Source: Hibiscus mutabilis
Lineage: Eukaryota; Streptophyta; Magnoliopsida; Malvales; Malvaceae
Reading direction: 5' to 3'
DNA length: 64,000 nucleotides
Assembly: GCA_019671005.1 (NCBI GenBank)
Contig: CM033726.1
Coordinates: 1,364,001 to 1,428,000 of the forward strand
Positions 46,676-57,944 of this stretch are shown here, one piece after another (the first letter of the stretch is position 1; each line of letters starts with the position of its first letter). A program made the position numbers and the translations under genes. The notes beneath the pieces were generated by a model. The model was not told the DNA's origin and made no database searches. It was given only the letters and a program-made list of their open reading frames with translations.

Positions 46676-48786
46676 ATGACATGTTCTAGTATAACCAAAG
46701 ACGTTGATCGAATGTCGAGAGGTAATATTCCTTGCCGGTCACCAGCCATGTTGCCGCATTATGATCCGAACGACAACGAAGCTGGCATGAAGATTCTCGA
46801 GGACCTGACGGAGAACGTTCACCGAATGCAACAGTTGGTGTTGGAGGAGATCGTAACACGGAATGCGCATACGGTATATCTTGAGGGCTTCCTTAATGGA
46901 CGGTGTGACATGCAGGTTTTCAAGGACAAAGTTCCTCTGGTGAATTATGAAGATATCAAGCCTTATATCGAGCGAATCGCCAATGGAGATTCGTCAAACA
47001 TCATTTCTGCTGAACCGATAATTGAGTTGCTCACAAGGTATAATATATCACAGATTTAAATAACGGTCCACAATCGTAATGTTCATGAATGACATTGATG
47101 AAGCTCCGGTACTTCCGGCGGGCAGCCGAAGATGATGCCTTCAACTGCTGAAGACCTGCACAGGAAGACATTCTTTTATAATCTGCTTGTGCCTGTCATG
47201 AACAAGTGAAATCCTTTTTTCCTTTATACATATTCTGTTATTTACTGTTGTTTTCTTACAAAAAAAGATGATAACGGCCTTTTTCGAACCGGATGAATTG
47301 CAGGTATGTGGACGGTTTGGACGAAGGAAAAGCAATGTATCTTCTGTTTGTTAAACCAGAGACCAAAACTCCCTCCGGTCTAATGGCGAGGCCTGTATTA
47401 ACAAGCTACTACAAGAGCAGTAATTTCAAGAACCGACCCTTCAATCGGTTCAATATTTACACCAGTCCGGACGAGACAATCTTGTGCTATGACAGCAAGC
47501 AGAGCATGTACTGCCAATTGCTTTGCGGTTTGGTACAACGGCAAGATGTTTTAAGGGTCGGTGCAGTTTTCGCCTCGGCGTTCTTACGGGCCATTAAGTT
47601 CTTGGAAGACAATTGGAATGAACTCTGCTCCAACATTAAAGCCGGTCGTGTCAGTGACTGGATCACTGACCCCAGTTGCAGAAATGTCGTGTCCTTGATT
47701 CTAGGCAAACCGGATCCGGAATTAGCCGACTTGATCGAACATGAATGCGGCGGGAAATCATGGGAAGGGATAATTAAGAAACTCTGGCCTAGAACAAAAT
47801 ACATTGAAGTCATTGTTACAGGTTCCATGGCACAATATGTTTCGACTCTCGAATTCTACAGTGGAGGGCTGCCTTTGGTTTCCACAATGTATGCTTCTTC
47901 AGAATGTTACTTTGGAATTAATTTCGAACCGCTGAGCAAGCCGTCTGATGTCTCGTACACGCTTATCCCGAACATGGCCTACTTCGAGTTCTTACCGATG
48001 AAGAAGAACCATGAAGATGCCCAGTGCAATGGTGTTTGCAAAGAAAATTGCAGGGAAGATGTGGAAACTGTTGAGCTCGTAGATGTAAAGCTTGGCCAGT
48101 ATTATGAACTTGTTGTCACAACTTTTACAGGTTAATCTTAATTTCTTGTACAGCACGTTCCTTTCATATATATAGTTTTTCTGGGTTTTAATTGAAGTTT
48201 TTCTTTGGCAGGCCTGTATCGATATCGAGTCGGAGACATTCTAATGGTGACCGGATTCCACAATAAAGCTCCTCAATTCCGATTCGTGCATCGGCGGAAC
48301 GTAGTTTTAAGCATCGACACAGAGAAAACCAACGAGGATGACCTGCTGAAGGCAGTGACAAAGGCAAAAGCAATAGTCGAGTCACTCGGTTTCCTGTTGA
48401 TCGAGTACACAAGTTATGCCGACACATCCTCCATACCAGGTCATTATGTTATATTCTGGGAGCTCACAAGCAAAGGGAGTAACCATCTTCCGGTGCTCGA
48501 TCCTAACTTAATGGAGCAGTGTTGCTCAACTGTCGAAGAATCTCTCGATTCCGTTTACAGAAGATGTAGGAGAAAGGACAATTCGATCGGGGCATTAGAG
48601 ATTCGAGTGGTGCAACACGGAACATTCGATGCTCTCATGGATTTCTGTGTGTCTCAAGGATCTTCAGTTAACCAATATAAGACCCCGAGATGCATTAAAT
48701 CTGAGGAGGCCATTAATATATTAGATTCCAGAGTTGTAGGAAGGTTTTTCAGCAGAAACGCACCTTTTTGGGAGCCTGGGAACTGA
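46676..48786 (+). CDS. GH3: GH3 acyl acid-amido synthetase (GH3.5/GH3.6-like), intact
   Basis: Four coding exons in phase: 46676-47037, 47104-47205, 47304-48130, 48212-48786 (TGA at 48784), giving 621 residues, normal for the family. The nucleotide-binding motifs are present: SSGTSGGQPKMMP (about residues 121-133, split by intron 1), VSTMYASSECYFGIN (about 347-361) and YRYRVGDIL (about 433-441). The C-terminal HGTFDALMDFCVSQGSS and NQYKTPRC are typical. GH3 enzymes adenylate a carboxylic acid hormone and join it to an amino acid in the cytosol. The TSSGTSGGQPK and FFYNLLVPVMNKYVDGLDEG text points to the IAA-conjugating group (GH3.5/3.6 and relatives), an inference about substrate. An acceptor-like TTTTCGTAG at 46660 suggests a 5' UTR intron. 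The start is the first ATG of the open frame. Confidence 0.95.
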
Positions 48787-50883
48787 ATGAATCTGAAAAA
48801 TTGCATTTTCCCAAGGCTAATTTCCTGGAATCTGTAAAAGAATTTGTATTGTAGTTCTTTGTCTGTTTCTTTTCCTTCAGTGTCTGATTATTCTATATTA
48901 AAATCAGACATTTAGACTATGGGACAACTCTATCTCCTGCTGTACGACTCTCATGTCTGGTCTGAAATCAAAGAAAATTCTTATAATACTTACTTTTGAC
49001 GAAAAGGGAAGACTTGGAAAGGAAATATGTTGGGATATTATTATTAATCAATGGTAAACATTGATCCACCGTGCACCTTAAAATCATCATGTGGAGGGGG
49101 AATGAATCCCATTTAGCAGCCATTAAAGTAGATGACTCAACTGCAGCTGTGCTTTCTGAACTGTCGTTTTGCAATCGTTGCTATCGAAAACCATCGTTTT
49201 CCGGCGAGTAAATTCACAAGGGAAAAAAAATCATAGTAGGAGATATAAATATGGTTAGCTATATGATATAATGTGCACGAAAGAACATGGGGGATCATGA
49301 TGATGATGATGCAAGTTGGCGAGATAGGCTGGCTCATTTAAAGTTTCATTTACTTGATGTAGCTGACACATGATTTCACGTTTTTGTCTCTACTTCCCTG
49401 TATATCCAAAAGGTGCATTTCTCTTTTCTTGTGGAAATCGACTTCCATTACAGGCGGTTTTTCTCGGTTGCGTGGTGGACACTCAAGGTTTACGGGGTCG
49501 ACATGTCAACGGTGCCAGGGATTATACAGCGGGGAGACGAGTCAGAAATGTCGTCGACATATCGGCATTATTATCGTTTTTAAAATAAAGATGGTAACCC
49601 TTTTGTAGGAAAGCAGGCACAGGCCAACATGCAGCCACAACTACAGGGGGAGGGGGACGTTAGGCGGAGATCCACCAACCGTGGACAAGGCGGTAGGGGA
49701 CAATGAAAACAACAGTAGGAGACATGAAAAACTGTAGAAGCAAAAGGGAGAGAGTCTGAATTGAACAGCCCCCCCCCCCCCTGCCCCTGGGGTTCTCTAG
49801 CATTTATGAGGAAACATGTGGCCCCTGGGGTTCTCTAGCACCTCCACGGTCCACCCCCATCAGAAAGACTTGCTAATCTATTAGCATACCCTCCTCATCT
49901 TTTTGTTCGAATCCACGATATCCATATCTACCGTCGGTAACAATGACTAATTCGTTCATCACGGATGATGGCACAATCAATGCCTAATGTCTTTCGTTGT
50001 GGCTGCAATTGGATGTTAGTGGAGATATGCCAAGAACAGGCACACGTGTGTTGGACACATGTTGGGGACATTCGAGAGAAAAAGACAAGCTCCGTAGCTG
50101 TCTTTTTGAACTTGAACCTGGAGGGTTGAGTGTCCTTTTTAATAGGCCTGCTAATGCATGCGAGATCAGAATAGAAATGAGATGGGGACCTTTCGCTTGG
50201 TCGTAATTGGGGGATAAGGCAATGTCCCTAGCACCATGCGGGGGTGAAAGTGAAAGGATTTTCGATGTGGGACATTGTGGCCTTTTCCCAATCTCTCTGT
50301 TTTTTAGTGACTGAGCATTGCCAGCACTACCGTCCCTGCATGTGCATGATGCTCAACCCTATCTGGGCAATCAAGAAAGGGACATGGTTTCAGATTTGTT
50401 ACTTTCCCCCCTTTTTTCATAAAGTAAATTAAGGGTGTAATCGAGTTGAGTGAAATCTATCATATCAGACTCATTGACCAACTAATTCGAATTGAGTTTT
50501 GCAAATGCCTAATATGAGAGCAACTCACTCAACCCATTTTTTTATTCACAATGTCAGGATTGACCTTACTTAAGGGACTTAACGTCTTATCCCGCTAGAC
50601 CAATTGATTGTTGGTAGGTAGGAATGTAATTTAACAATACAAAAATATATTAGAAATAAAAAGCTCAATTAGACTCGCGAGGTGCTTGAGTCAAGAATTA
50701 TGATGCTCGAATTCGACTTGACCAATAATTCGAGTTGTTTGAACTCAAACTCAACTCGATAATTATTGAATCGAATTTGAATATTTTAGGGGCATAGATG
50801 TGTCATTTAAAGCCTTGCTTGCAACCTTGGGAGGTGTTCATTTCCAAATAACACCTCAATCTCGGCTTTAGGGTTTGGCCCAA
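48787..50883. other. 3' flank of the GH3 gene and spacer
   Basis: No gene recognised. Includes a run of 12 C (about 49771-49782), a 19-bp direct repeat CCCCTGGGGTTCTCTAGCA (about 49785 and 49824), and SINE-like text near 50550-50620. Confidence 0.55.
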
Positions 50884-50892
50884 AATTAAATT

Positions 50893-51927
50893 GGGTAAAC
50901 TATACGGGAGACCACCGATTTTTAGGGTTGGTGTCGAAATGACCACCGATCTTTTAATTTTGTCGAAATGACCACTAACTATTGATATGGTTCCAATATA
51001 GCCACTAGCCATTAAAACCTAACGGAGAGGCTGACGTGGCAGTTAAAAGAAAATTGTATAATTACACATTTAATCCCCGTTATTTACACATTTAATTAAT
51101 TTGGTCCTAATTTTAATTTAATAAAAGAAATTGATTATTTAATTAGGTGGTGGCACGTGTTTATTTATTTTAATTTAATTTATTTATTTACCCCCAATCA
51201 AACGGTGACACATGTCACCTGATTGGAGGGGGTAAATGGAATTGGAGGCTGGGGGAATCAAACCAAGGACCTCCAAAACAATGGGAGTATTGTATGCTTG
51301 CCACTAGGCCAAGCCATTTTCGTGATATAAAACACAACTTTTTATATATGTTTTATACCGTTTTGATGCCCAGAAAAATGAAGGGGAAAAATGGCATCAA
51401 GGGGATTCAAACACAGGACCTTGTATTATAAGGTAGTGTATGCTTACCACTGGAACAAACATATTTTTATGATATAAAATACAATATTTAATATATATGG
51501 TATACAATTGTTAATGCCTGGAAAAAGAAGGAAATGTGGTTTTAGAAAACTCGAACATGACATACTTATGATACACAAAAACATCTAACACAATTAAATA
51601 AATCTAATAATTAAATTAAAGTTAACAATATTTTGTTAAATTAAAATTAGGACCAAATTGATTAAATTAAATAAAAATAAATAAATCAATTAAATAATCA
51701 ATTTATTTTATTAAATTAAAATTAGGACCAAATTGATTAAATGTGTAAATAACGGGGACTAAATGCATAATTATACAATTTTCTTTTAACTGCCTCGTCA
51801 GCCTCTCCGTTAGGTTTTAACGGCTGGTGACTATATTGGAACCATATCAATAGTTGAGTGGTCATTTTGACAAAATTAAAAGATCGCCAACCCTAAAGAT
51901 CGGTGGACTCCCATATATAGTTTACCC
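50893..51927. mobile_element. Long-TIR Mutator-like non-autonomous element
   Basis: 1035 bp with inverted terminal repeats of about 230 bp (GGGTAAACTATA... and its reverse at the right end, both containing AACGGAGAGGCTGACG-type sequence) and a perfect 9-bp duplication AATTAAATT (50884-50892 and 51928-51936). Nine-base duplications with long TIRs are the Mutator signature. The interior has a 23-bp-stem palindrome (about 51188-51236) and a direct repeat of about 150 bp (51246 and 51399). No transposase. Confidence 0.9.
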
Positions 51928-52857
51928 AATTAAATTTTGCATACCACTTGTTCCAGGTGGAAAGAATAGTTGAAAGGAAAGTGAGAAAAAATACAACTCC
52001 TTTTGATAATTGAGGTTATAACGGGCAACGGCAATCTTTTACACCAATTCAGTACAGCTTTCGGATAGTCCAAAGATTAAGTATAAATGTTGTAGGGGCA
52101 CCTCTCCCTCTTTGCATTTAAACTTAATTAATTCCTTACTTTTTATCCAGCTTGCTAAAGCATCTCTCACCTCTCACAGTCAAACTTTTAATTAATCTCC
52201 ACTTTCTCTTTTCTCTTTCATCTTTGCTCCTAATTCAGTTGAATAAAAAATTATTCAATGCATATATTATATATTCTTTAGACTATACAATCCTTTCTGT
52301 TTTAAAAATTATTAATTTACTTTAGAATTTATAAATTTAGAATTTATGGTTAAAATTTAAAGTTCAGGTTTTATAATTATAAATTTAGATTTTAATTTTT
52401 AAAAACGGAATATGCAGGCCTATTAGAATTTAGAGTTTATAGTTTTAGAATTAATACTTTTAATTTTAATTTTAATTTTTAAAAAAGAAATATGCATGCC
52501 TATGTAATTTCTTTTTAATACAACATATATATAAAAGTTACTCTTTTAAATTTGATACAAATCAATAACAAAAATGGCAGTGTGTACATCTTTTAGCTTT
52601 GAACAGTTAAGCTCTATTATTAAATATACACTTAAAGAAGGTTACAAATTTATAAATCAAGATTAGTGTTTAACAAAATAGATTAAGAAGAATTTCAAAT
52701 CTATAAACAAAAATGACAATGGTCCATTCCAAACATTTTCATTTTAAGCTCTACTATCAAATATAATCTATTTTCACACCAAAAAGTACACGTGACATTC
52801 TATAAAAAAAGTAAAGAGCTCTCCTTTTCAACCATTGCTTTTTTTTTATTTTTTTAG

Positions 52858-52965
52858 ATCTATAAATTGGTCGAGTAGTCAATGATGTTTATGTTATCTC
52901 ATTTTGAATGGGTTTAAATCTCGATATTTATATTCGTTAAGTATCTCTTTATTTAATCAAAAAAT
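52858..52965 (+). repeat. tRNA-derived SINE-like fragment
   Basis: ATTGGTCGAGTAGTCAATGA (A-box-like), then GGGTTTAAATCTCGATATTT (B-box-like). Same family as the minus copies at 39526-39645 and 17335-17420. Confidence 0.55.
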
Positions 52966-53230
52966 ATTTTTGGTTTTTTAATGAAAAATATGGTAAAAAT
53001 GTTTTTAAAATATTTTGTTTAATATTTATGTGTCTGGTATTGTTGTTAAATTATATTTTTTTAAGATAAATGACTATTTAGACATGAGATAACAAGCTAA
53101 CAAAATATACATTTAAATAATATTTAATATTATAATATATAAGATATATTAACTTAAATTATAATAAGAATATAAAATTATCTTTTATTAAAAAAACTTA
53201 TGATAAGAATTGAAAAATATCTTTTATAAT

Positions 53231-53412
53231 TAACGGAGTTGGTCCAAGTGGTAAGCAACTTGGTATGGTTTAAGCAACCCTCGAATTCGAGACTTTGTGT
53301 ACGCAAAAAATTCCCATCGAGAAACTCACCTACCAAAACTAAATTTGCTACGCGAATCGGTTTGGATCAGTCAAGGTAAAGTCCCGGAGACCAAGAGGGC
53401 AACAAAAAAAAT
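53231..53412 (+). mobile_element. tRNA-derived SINE, plus copy
   Basis: About 180 bp. A-box-like GGTCCAAGTGGTAAGC, B-box-like CGAATTCGAGACT, then GCAAAAAATTCCCATCGAGA, CGGTTTGGATCAGTCAAGG, ending GAGGGCAACAAAAAAAA with an A-rich tail. Matches the inverted copy at 40209-40390. Confidence 0.85.
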
Positions 53413-54380
53413 TATAATGATTGTACAATACTTTAGCTCTAAAATTACTTATAATCCTAAAAGAGTGTTTTGAACGCACTGATAAACATAACCATAGAAA
53501 TCTCTTCTAAGGAGGAAGAAGCTGATATAGGTTGTTAATGAACTATGCAATCTAATGAAAAAAAAAATTCTTTCTTGAGAAACTAATACATTTCCTATTT
53601 CCATTAGATTCACATTAGTCTCTCAAGGAACTATATAATCTAATGAAAAAAAAATCAAGCTTTAATCTTTCAAACATTTATAAATTCATTCGGACTCGTA
53701 GATAAAAATCCGAGCTCCGTGGTCATACTCCTTGGTTTTTCACTCCGAAGTGGGGCTCGCTTTTTCAAGGGCTTTTAGTATGGACGGATCTTAGTATAAT
53801 AAGTTGAGGGGTCAACTTAAACTTTTCGAAAGGTTTAGAAGTTTAAACTAATTTTTTTTTAAAATTTTGACTTAATGAGAAATTTTCAAAAATTTGAAAG
53901 GAGACTTAATTAAAAATATGTAAAGATAAAAACTTAATGAGAGTTTTAACTTTTTGAAAGAATTAAATTAAAAAATTAAAAATTGAGGGGTCAAATGTGA
54001 ATTATCGAATGGGAGGCTAGGGCTCCCTTGGCCCTCACCAGCATCTCCCTCTAGTTTTCAGGTTCAGGAAGCGTTGGTTTTCTCTTGATTGTCTTTTTTT
54101 ATCTTTGACCACTGGTATCCGACTTATTGGTTGATCAATTCGAATCGAATTTTACAAAAGTTTAATAATATAAGTCAACCCTCTCAACCCAGTTTTCTGT
54201 ATTCATAACGTCAATATTTGAACCATTGACATAACTTTTAGGACCTAGCGTCTCATCCAACTAGATCAACTGATTATCTAGTAGCGGTGTTTGTTTTTTA
54301 GTGGACAGTGGAGCTGTCATTCCTAGATTGGGCTCAAGGATATAATGTTTCAAACAAGAGCTTCATGGAGACAAAGGCTC

Positions 54381-54612
54381 ACAAGGAAATGGGTTGCTAA
54401 GATGAAGGAAGCAAAGGATTCTTCTTTCGACTTATGATTGCAAATTGTTTAGGCTAGCTTTGTAATGGATATCAAACGCCAAGACATTAGAACAGAACAA
54501 GGAAATGGGTTGCTAAGATGAAGGAAGCAAAGGATTCTTCTTTCGACTTATGATTGCAAATTGTTTAGGCTAGCTTTGTAATGGATATCAAACGCCAAAA
54601 CATTAGAACAGA
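54381..54612. repeat. 116-bp tandem duplication
   Basis: Units 54381-54496 and 54497-54612 are identical except for one base (CCAAGACATT versus CCAAAACATT). No coding content recognised. Confidence 0.95.
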
Positions 54613-54720
54613 ACAAATTTCAGACAGGCTTGAAATTTAGCCCATAATAATAACAGCCACCTCACAAGGAGCAAATAGGCCCAATTTTCTATAGAAAACA
54701 TGATGATTCAACGTGCTTAA

Positions 54721-54930
54721 GGGCTCGTTCAACAATACTTTTTCAACGGGTGTAAGAGTACCAAACGAAGAAGTAATGCTAAACATCACGTTGAACGGGC
54801 TTTGGCCGTCACTTTCTAACCTGATTTAACACCCAAACGGCCATTGTGCCGTAGCTGAAAAATTCAGCTTCTTGAGCCAATCAGCCATTTGGCCTCAACG
54901 GGAGTTCTAAAATTTATGTTGAACGGGCTC
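54721..54930. mobile_element. Tourist-like (PIF/Harbinger type) MITE
   Basis: 210 bp. Terminal inverted repeats GGGCTCGTTCAACA / GAGCCCGTTCAACA, flanked by TAA on both sides (54718-54720, 54931-54933). GC-richer than its surroundings, non-coding. It ends about 370 bp before the GT47 gene start. Confidence 0.75.
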
Positions 54931-55296
54931 TAAATCCCATTAAGCTGATGGACACGGACCTGTCATCGAACCGGCAAAGCAAACGCTGCTTTCAGACATT
55001 TCTTCTACATTTTTTCTTACAGAACAGTTCAAACATCATATTAAACAAATGTGCTCTCCGTTCCTTGAAGCAATGCCTCCCAGTTTTCACTTTCAATTCC
55101 CTAACCAGAAACCTCCATTTCTCATTCAACACCCCCAAACTAATGTAACCTTAACTCTAAGAGAACTCACTCAACCACTACTTATGACTTCCCACCATAT
55201 TTGATTAAACACATGCCATTTACGTCCTCTTAAATATGCCTGCTTTTATTTTCCTTCCTCCATCTCCCTTCCTGGTGCTTCGGATTCTGCCGAAAA

Positions 55297-55665
55297 ATGG
55301 GGAAATGGTCGCGGGGTTTTCTTTTTCTTGCTTTCGCCTTCGCCTCGAGCATTGCCGCTGAACGCAACCCTCGGACGGAGAGGATTTCTGGTTAGATTTA
55401 AAGCTTGTTCATTTTCTTTTCTACTCCTTGACTTGCTTTCTTTGTTGCTTAAAAGTTGTTGATTTGAATAATGTAGGAAGTGCTGGTGATGTCTTGGAAG
55501 ATGATCCTGTAGGAAGGTTGAAAGTGTATGTTTACGAGCTTCCGAGCAAATATAACAAGAAAATTCTTCAGAAAAATCCTAGATGTCTTTCACATATGTT
55601 TGCTGCTGAGATCTACATGCACAGGTTTCTTTTGTCCAGTCCTGTTCGGACCCTGAATCCGGAGG
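55297..55665 (+). CDS. IRX10: IRX10/GUT-type GT47 (exostosin family) gene, 5' part, interrupted by a retrotransposon
   Basis: Exon 1 (55297-55390) encodes MGKWSRGFLFLAFAFASSIA, a signal-anchor-like start. Exon 2 (55477-55665) joins in phase and reads GSAGDVLEDDPVGRLKVYVY, ELPSKYNKKILQKNPRC, MFAAEIYMHRFLLSSPVRT and LNPE. This is the beginning of the GT47 domain of IRX10/IRX10-like proteins, Golgi enzymes that extend the xylan backbone. The frame stops one base into the codon after LNPE, exactly where LTR C begins (TGTAGCG). The next codons would read V-stop, so the open frame cannot continue. The remaining catalytic exons, if they exist, lie beyond the window's right end. Confidence 0.9.
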
Positions 55666-57368
55666 TGTAGCGATATCCCTTTTACGCGTGTTTTACTAAA
55701 AACGAGGTTTTAAGGGTGTTTGAGGTCTCTTGGTATTAAAATATTTATTCCGTGGGGTTTTAGAAAAACCAGGTTTTATTTAAAAAATTGAGTCGCCACC
55801 GACCACTTAGGTAGGCCGGACACCATAAAACCAGAAACTTTAAATATGTTGGGTTCATGAGTCGTTTACGGATGGGGAAGAATTAGCACCCCACACCGCC
55901 CAAAACTCGGTACTTTAATAACTATCGCTTTATTAATATTAAACTTTCCGGATTAAAGCGACGATTTAATTAACAATTGGTTATATGTAGGGGTGTGCAT
56001 TATTCGGTTTTAACCGAATTAACCGATCGAACCGAATTTTTTTCGGTTAATTCGGCCGGTTAATTTTAGGTAAGTTCGGTTAACGGTTAATTTTTTTTTT
56101 GGAAATTCGGTTCTAAATCGGTTAATTAACCGAATTAACCGAAATTATTATATATTAAATATTATATATATTACATATATTATTTTTGGTCATTAAACTT
56201 TTAAAAATTATAAAATAATCATTAAATTATTTGATATATTATAAAATGTTCATTAAACTTTTATCAAATTAGTATAAAATGAAAGTTCGGTGACTAAAAG
56301 GTCATTTTACCATGATTTAGTGACCAATTGTGTAATTTACCCAAAATTTTATAACAAATTTCTGTTAATTCGAAAACCGGCCGAATTAACCGAAATAATT
56401 TCGGTCGGTTCGGTTAATTCGGTTAAGGCTAATTCGGTTCGGTTAACGGTTAAAGTTCTAAAAATTTTGGTTAATTCGGTTATGGTTAATTCGGTTCGGC
56501 CACCGACCGAATTAACCGAATACACACCCCTAGTTATATGTGCGAGTAAATTTTAAAAACCTCGTTATCCGAGAGTAAACGCCCAACCACCATCACTACG
56601 CCTGATACTGGCCCGTTTACACATGGATAAAAGGGCACCACATTGACAATTTATATTCCATTATGCAACTTAAAATATGACAAATATAAATAAATACAAC
56701 GCGATAAAAATATAAATAAATACTAACATAATAAAATATTAATCTAACATAAATAAAATACTAATCTAAAACATAAATAAACATACAAACTAAAAAGAAC
56801 ACAATTTTAAATTAACTAATACTTCATTAAATCATAAAAATTACAACACAAATAAAAATGGAAGAAAATATACCTAACTAGGAGCTCTAATGACGAACCC
56901 CGACTGAACCCACCGAGATCTACCACGACCTCTCCAAAAATTGACTAGATCGGATCTAAAATAGGACCCCGATCGAATGTTGGATCGAACCAACTGGGGC
57001 CGAGGGCACTGCCCCCAACCCCGGCCAGCCTTGCGACCGGCCATGGCTTCCAAAAATTGGGTGCCGATTCATGCCAATTTCATGGCATTTTGGGCGTGAT
57101 TTGTGGGTGAATGAAATGGCTGCCAATTGCAAGCCTTTATATAGGCAAGAGGTGAGGTTGGGGTAAGACGTGGAACACCCTACTCCACACAATTTCCTTT
57201 CCTTTTTGTTTTTTAATTTTTTTATTAATAATATTAATAAATTTTTTTTACTTTTTTTATATTTTTATTTTTATTATTATTTTGATTTTTCATTAATTTT
57301 ATATTAATAATACCACCATTAAAATAATACTAATAATACTAAAACCCGGACAAAAATGAGTGATTATA
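55666..57368 (-). repeat. 3' LTR of element C
   Basis: Plus-strand ends are TGTAGCGATATCCC and GAGTGATTATA. The last bases should be TTACA, so one end base appears mutated. About 1150 bp without the inserted MITE, close to solo LTR D in length and sequence. A minus-strand TATATAA box lies near 57138-57144. Confidence 0.87.
55988..56532. mobile_element. hAT-type MITE inside the LTR of element C
   Basis: 545 bp. Inverted ends TAGGGGTGTGCATTATTCGG / TAGGGGTGTGTATTCGG and a perfect 8-bp duplication GTTATATG (55980-55987 and 56533-56540). It carries many CGGTTAA and TTAACCG copies near both ends and is related to 14001-14624, sharing an interior with GGTCATTAAACTTTTAAAAA-type text. Confidence 0.93.
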
Positions 57369-57519
57369 GTTGCCCTTATTTGCTTGTTCTTGTGAAACGA
57401 GAACAAAGCAAAGATCAAAAGCACTTATTTTTGTCCTATTTCCTTGTTTGTACCTTCGGAGTCACGTGTTCTTCTGGAACCCTCCGCTTCTCCTTAGCCA
57501 AATCTCCAGGCTCGTAAAT

Positions 57520-57910
57520 TCTTCCTATATAGAACTTCTTCACCTTCTGGTCTTGGAACTACATGTCCTTCCTATATAGAACCTTTCATTCTAACGTCTT
57601 GAGTTAGGAGTCCCTCCTATATATGACTTTCCTCTCTAAGACGGCAAAGCTTGGGGTCCTTCCTATATAGAACTCTTCGCCTTCAACGCGGTGAGTTTTT
57701 CCTATATAAAACCTTCTGCGTCACGGATGGATTCTTCTGACTGGGAGTTCTTCCTATATAGAACTACTAGCTTTCAAACCCTGGAGCCGCCAGTCCTTTC
57801 TATACAGAACTTTTAGCTTCTGAAGTCTCGGAGTTAGGGGTTCTTCCTATATAGAACATTGCACTGCGAGGGCTCGAAAATATAGGTCCTTCCTATATAG
57901 AACCTTTATC
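57520..57910. repeat. Array of CTTCCTATATAGAAC repeats in element C
   Basis: About nine copies of TCCTATATAGAAC or close variants, 30-60 bp apart, in the reverse orientation of the array at 34795-35075 and directly next to the LTR as in B. Confidence 0.9.
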
Positions 57911-57944
57911 TTCGAATTAGGGGTTCACGCCAAGCTGGCTATCG

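Larger units (their letters stand above)
51937..55296. other. AT-rich spacer upstream of the GT47 gene
   Basis: No gene recognised. 52380-52500 has a diverged direct repeat (AAAAACGGAATATGCAGGCC and a variant 110 bp on). Holds SINEs, a 116-bp tandem duplication and a Tourist-like MITE, listed separately. Confidence 0.5.

Noticed and set aside
49771..49782. Poly-C run as a possible functional G-quadruplex
   Set aside because: A single homopolymer in a low-quality-looking draft region; more likely sequencing or simple repeat noise.
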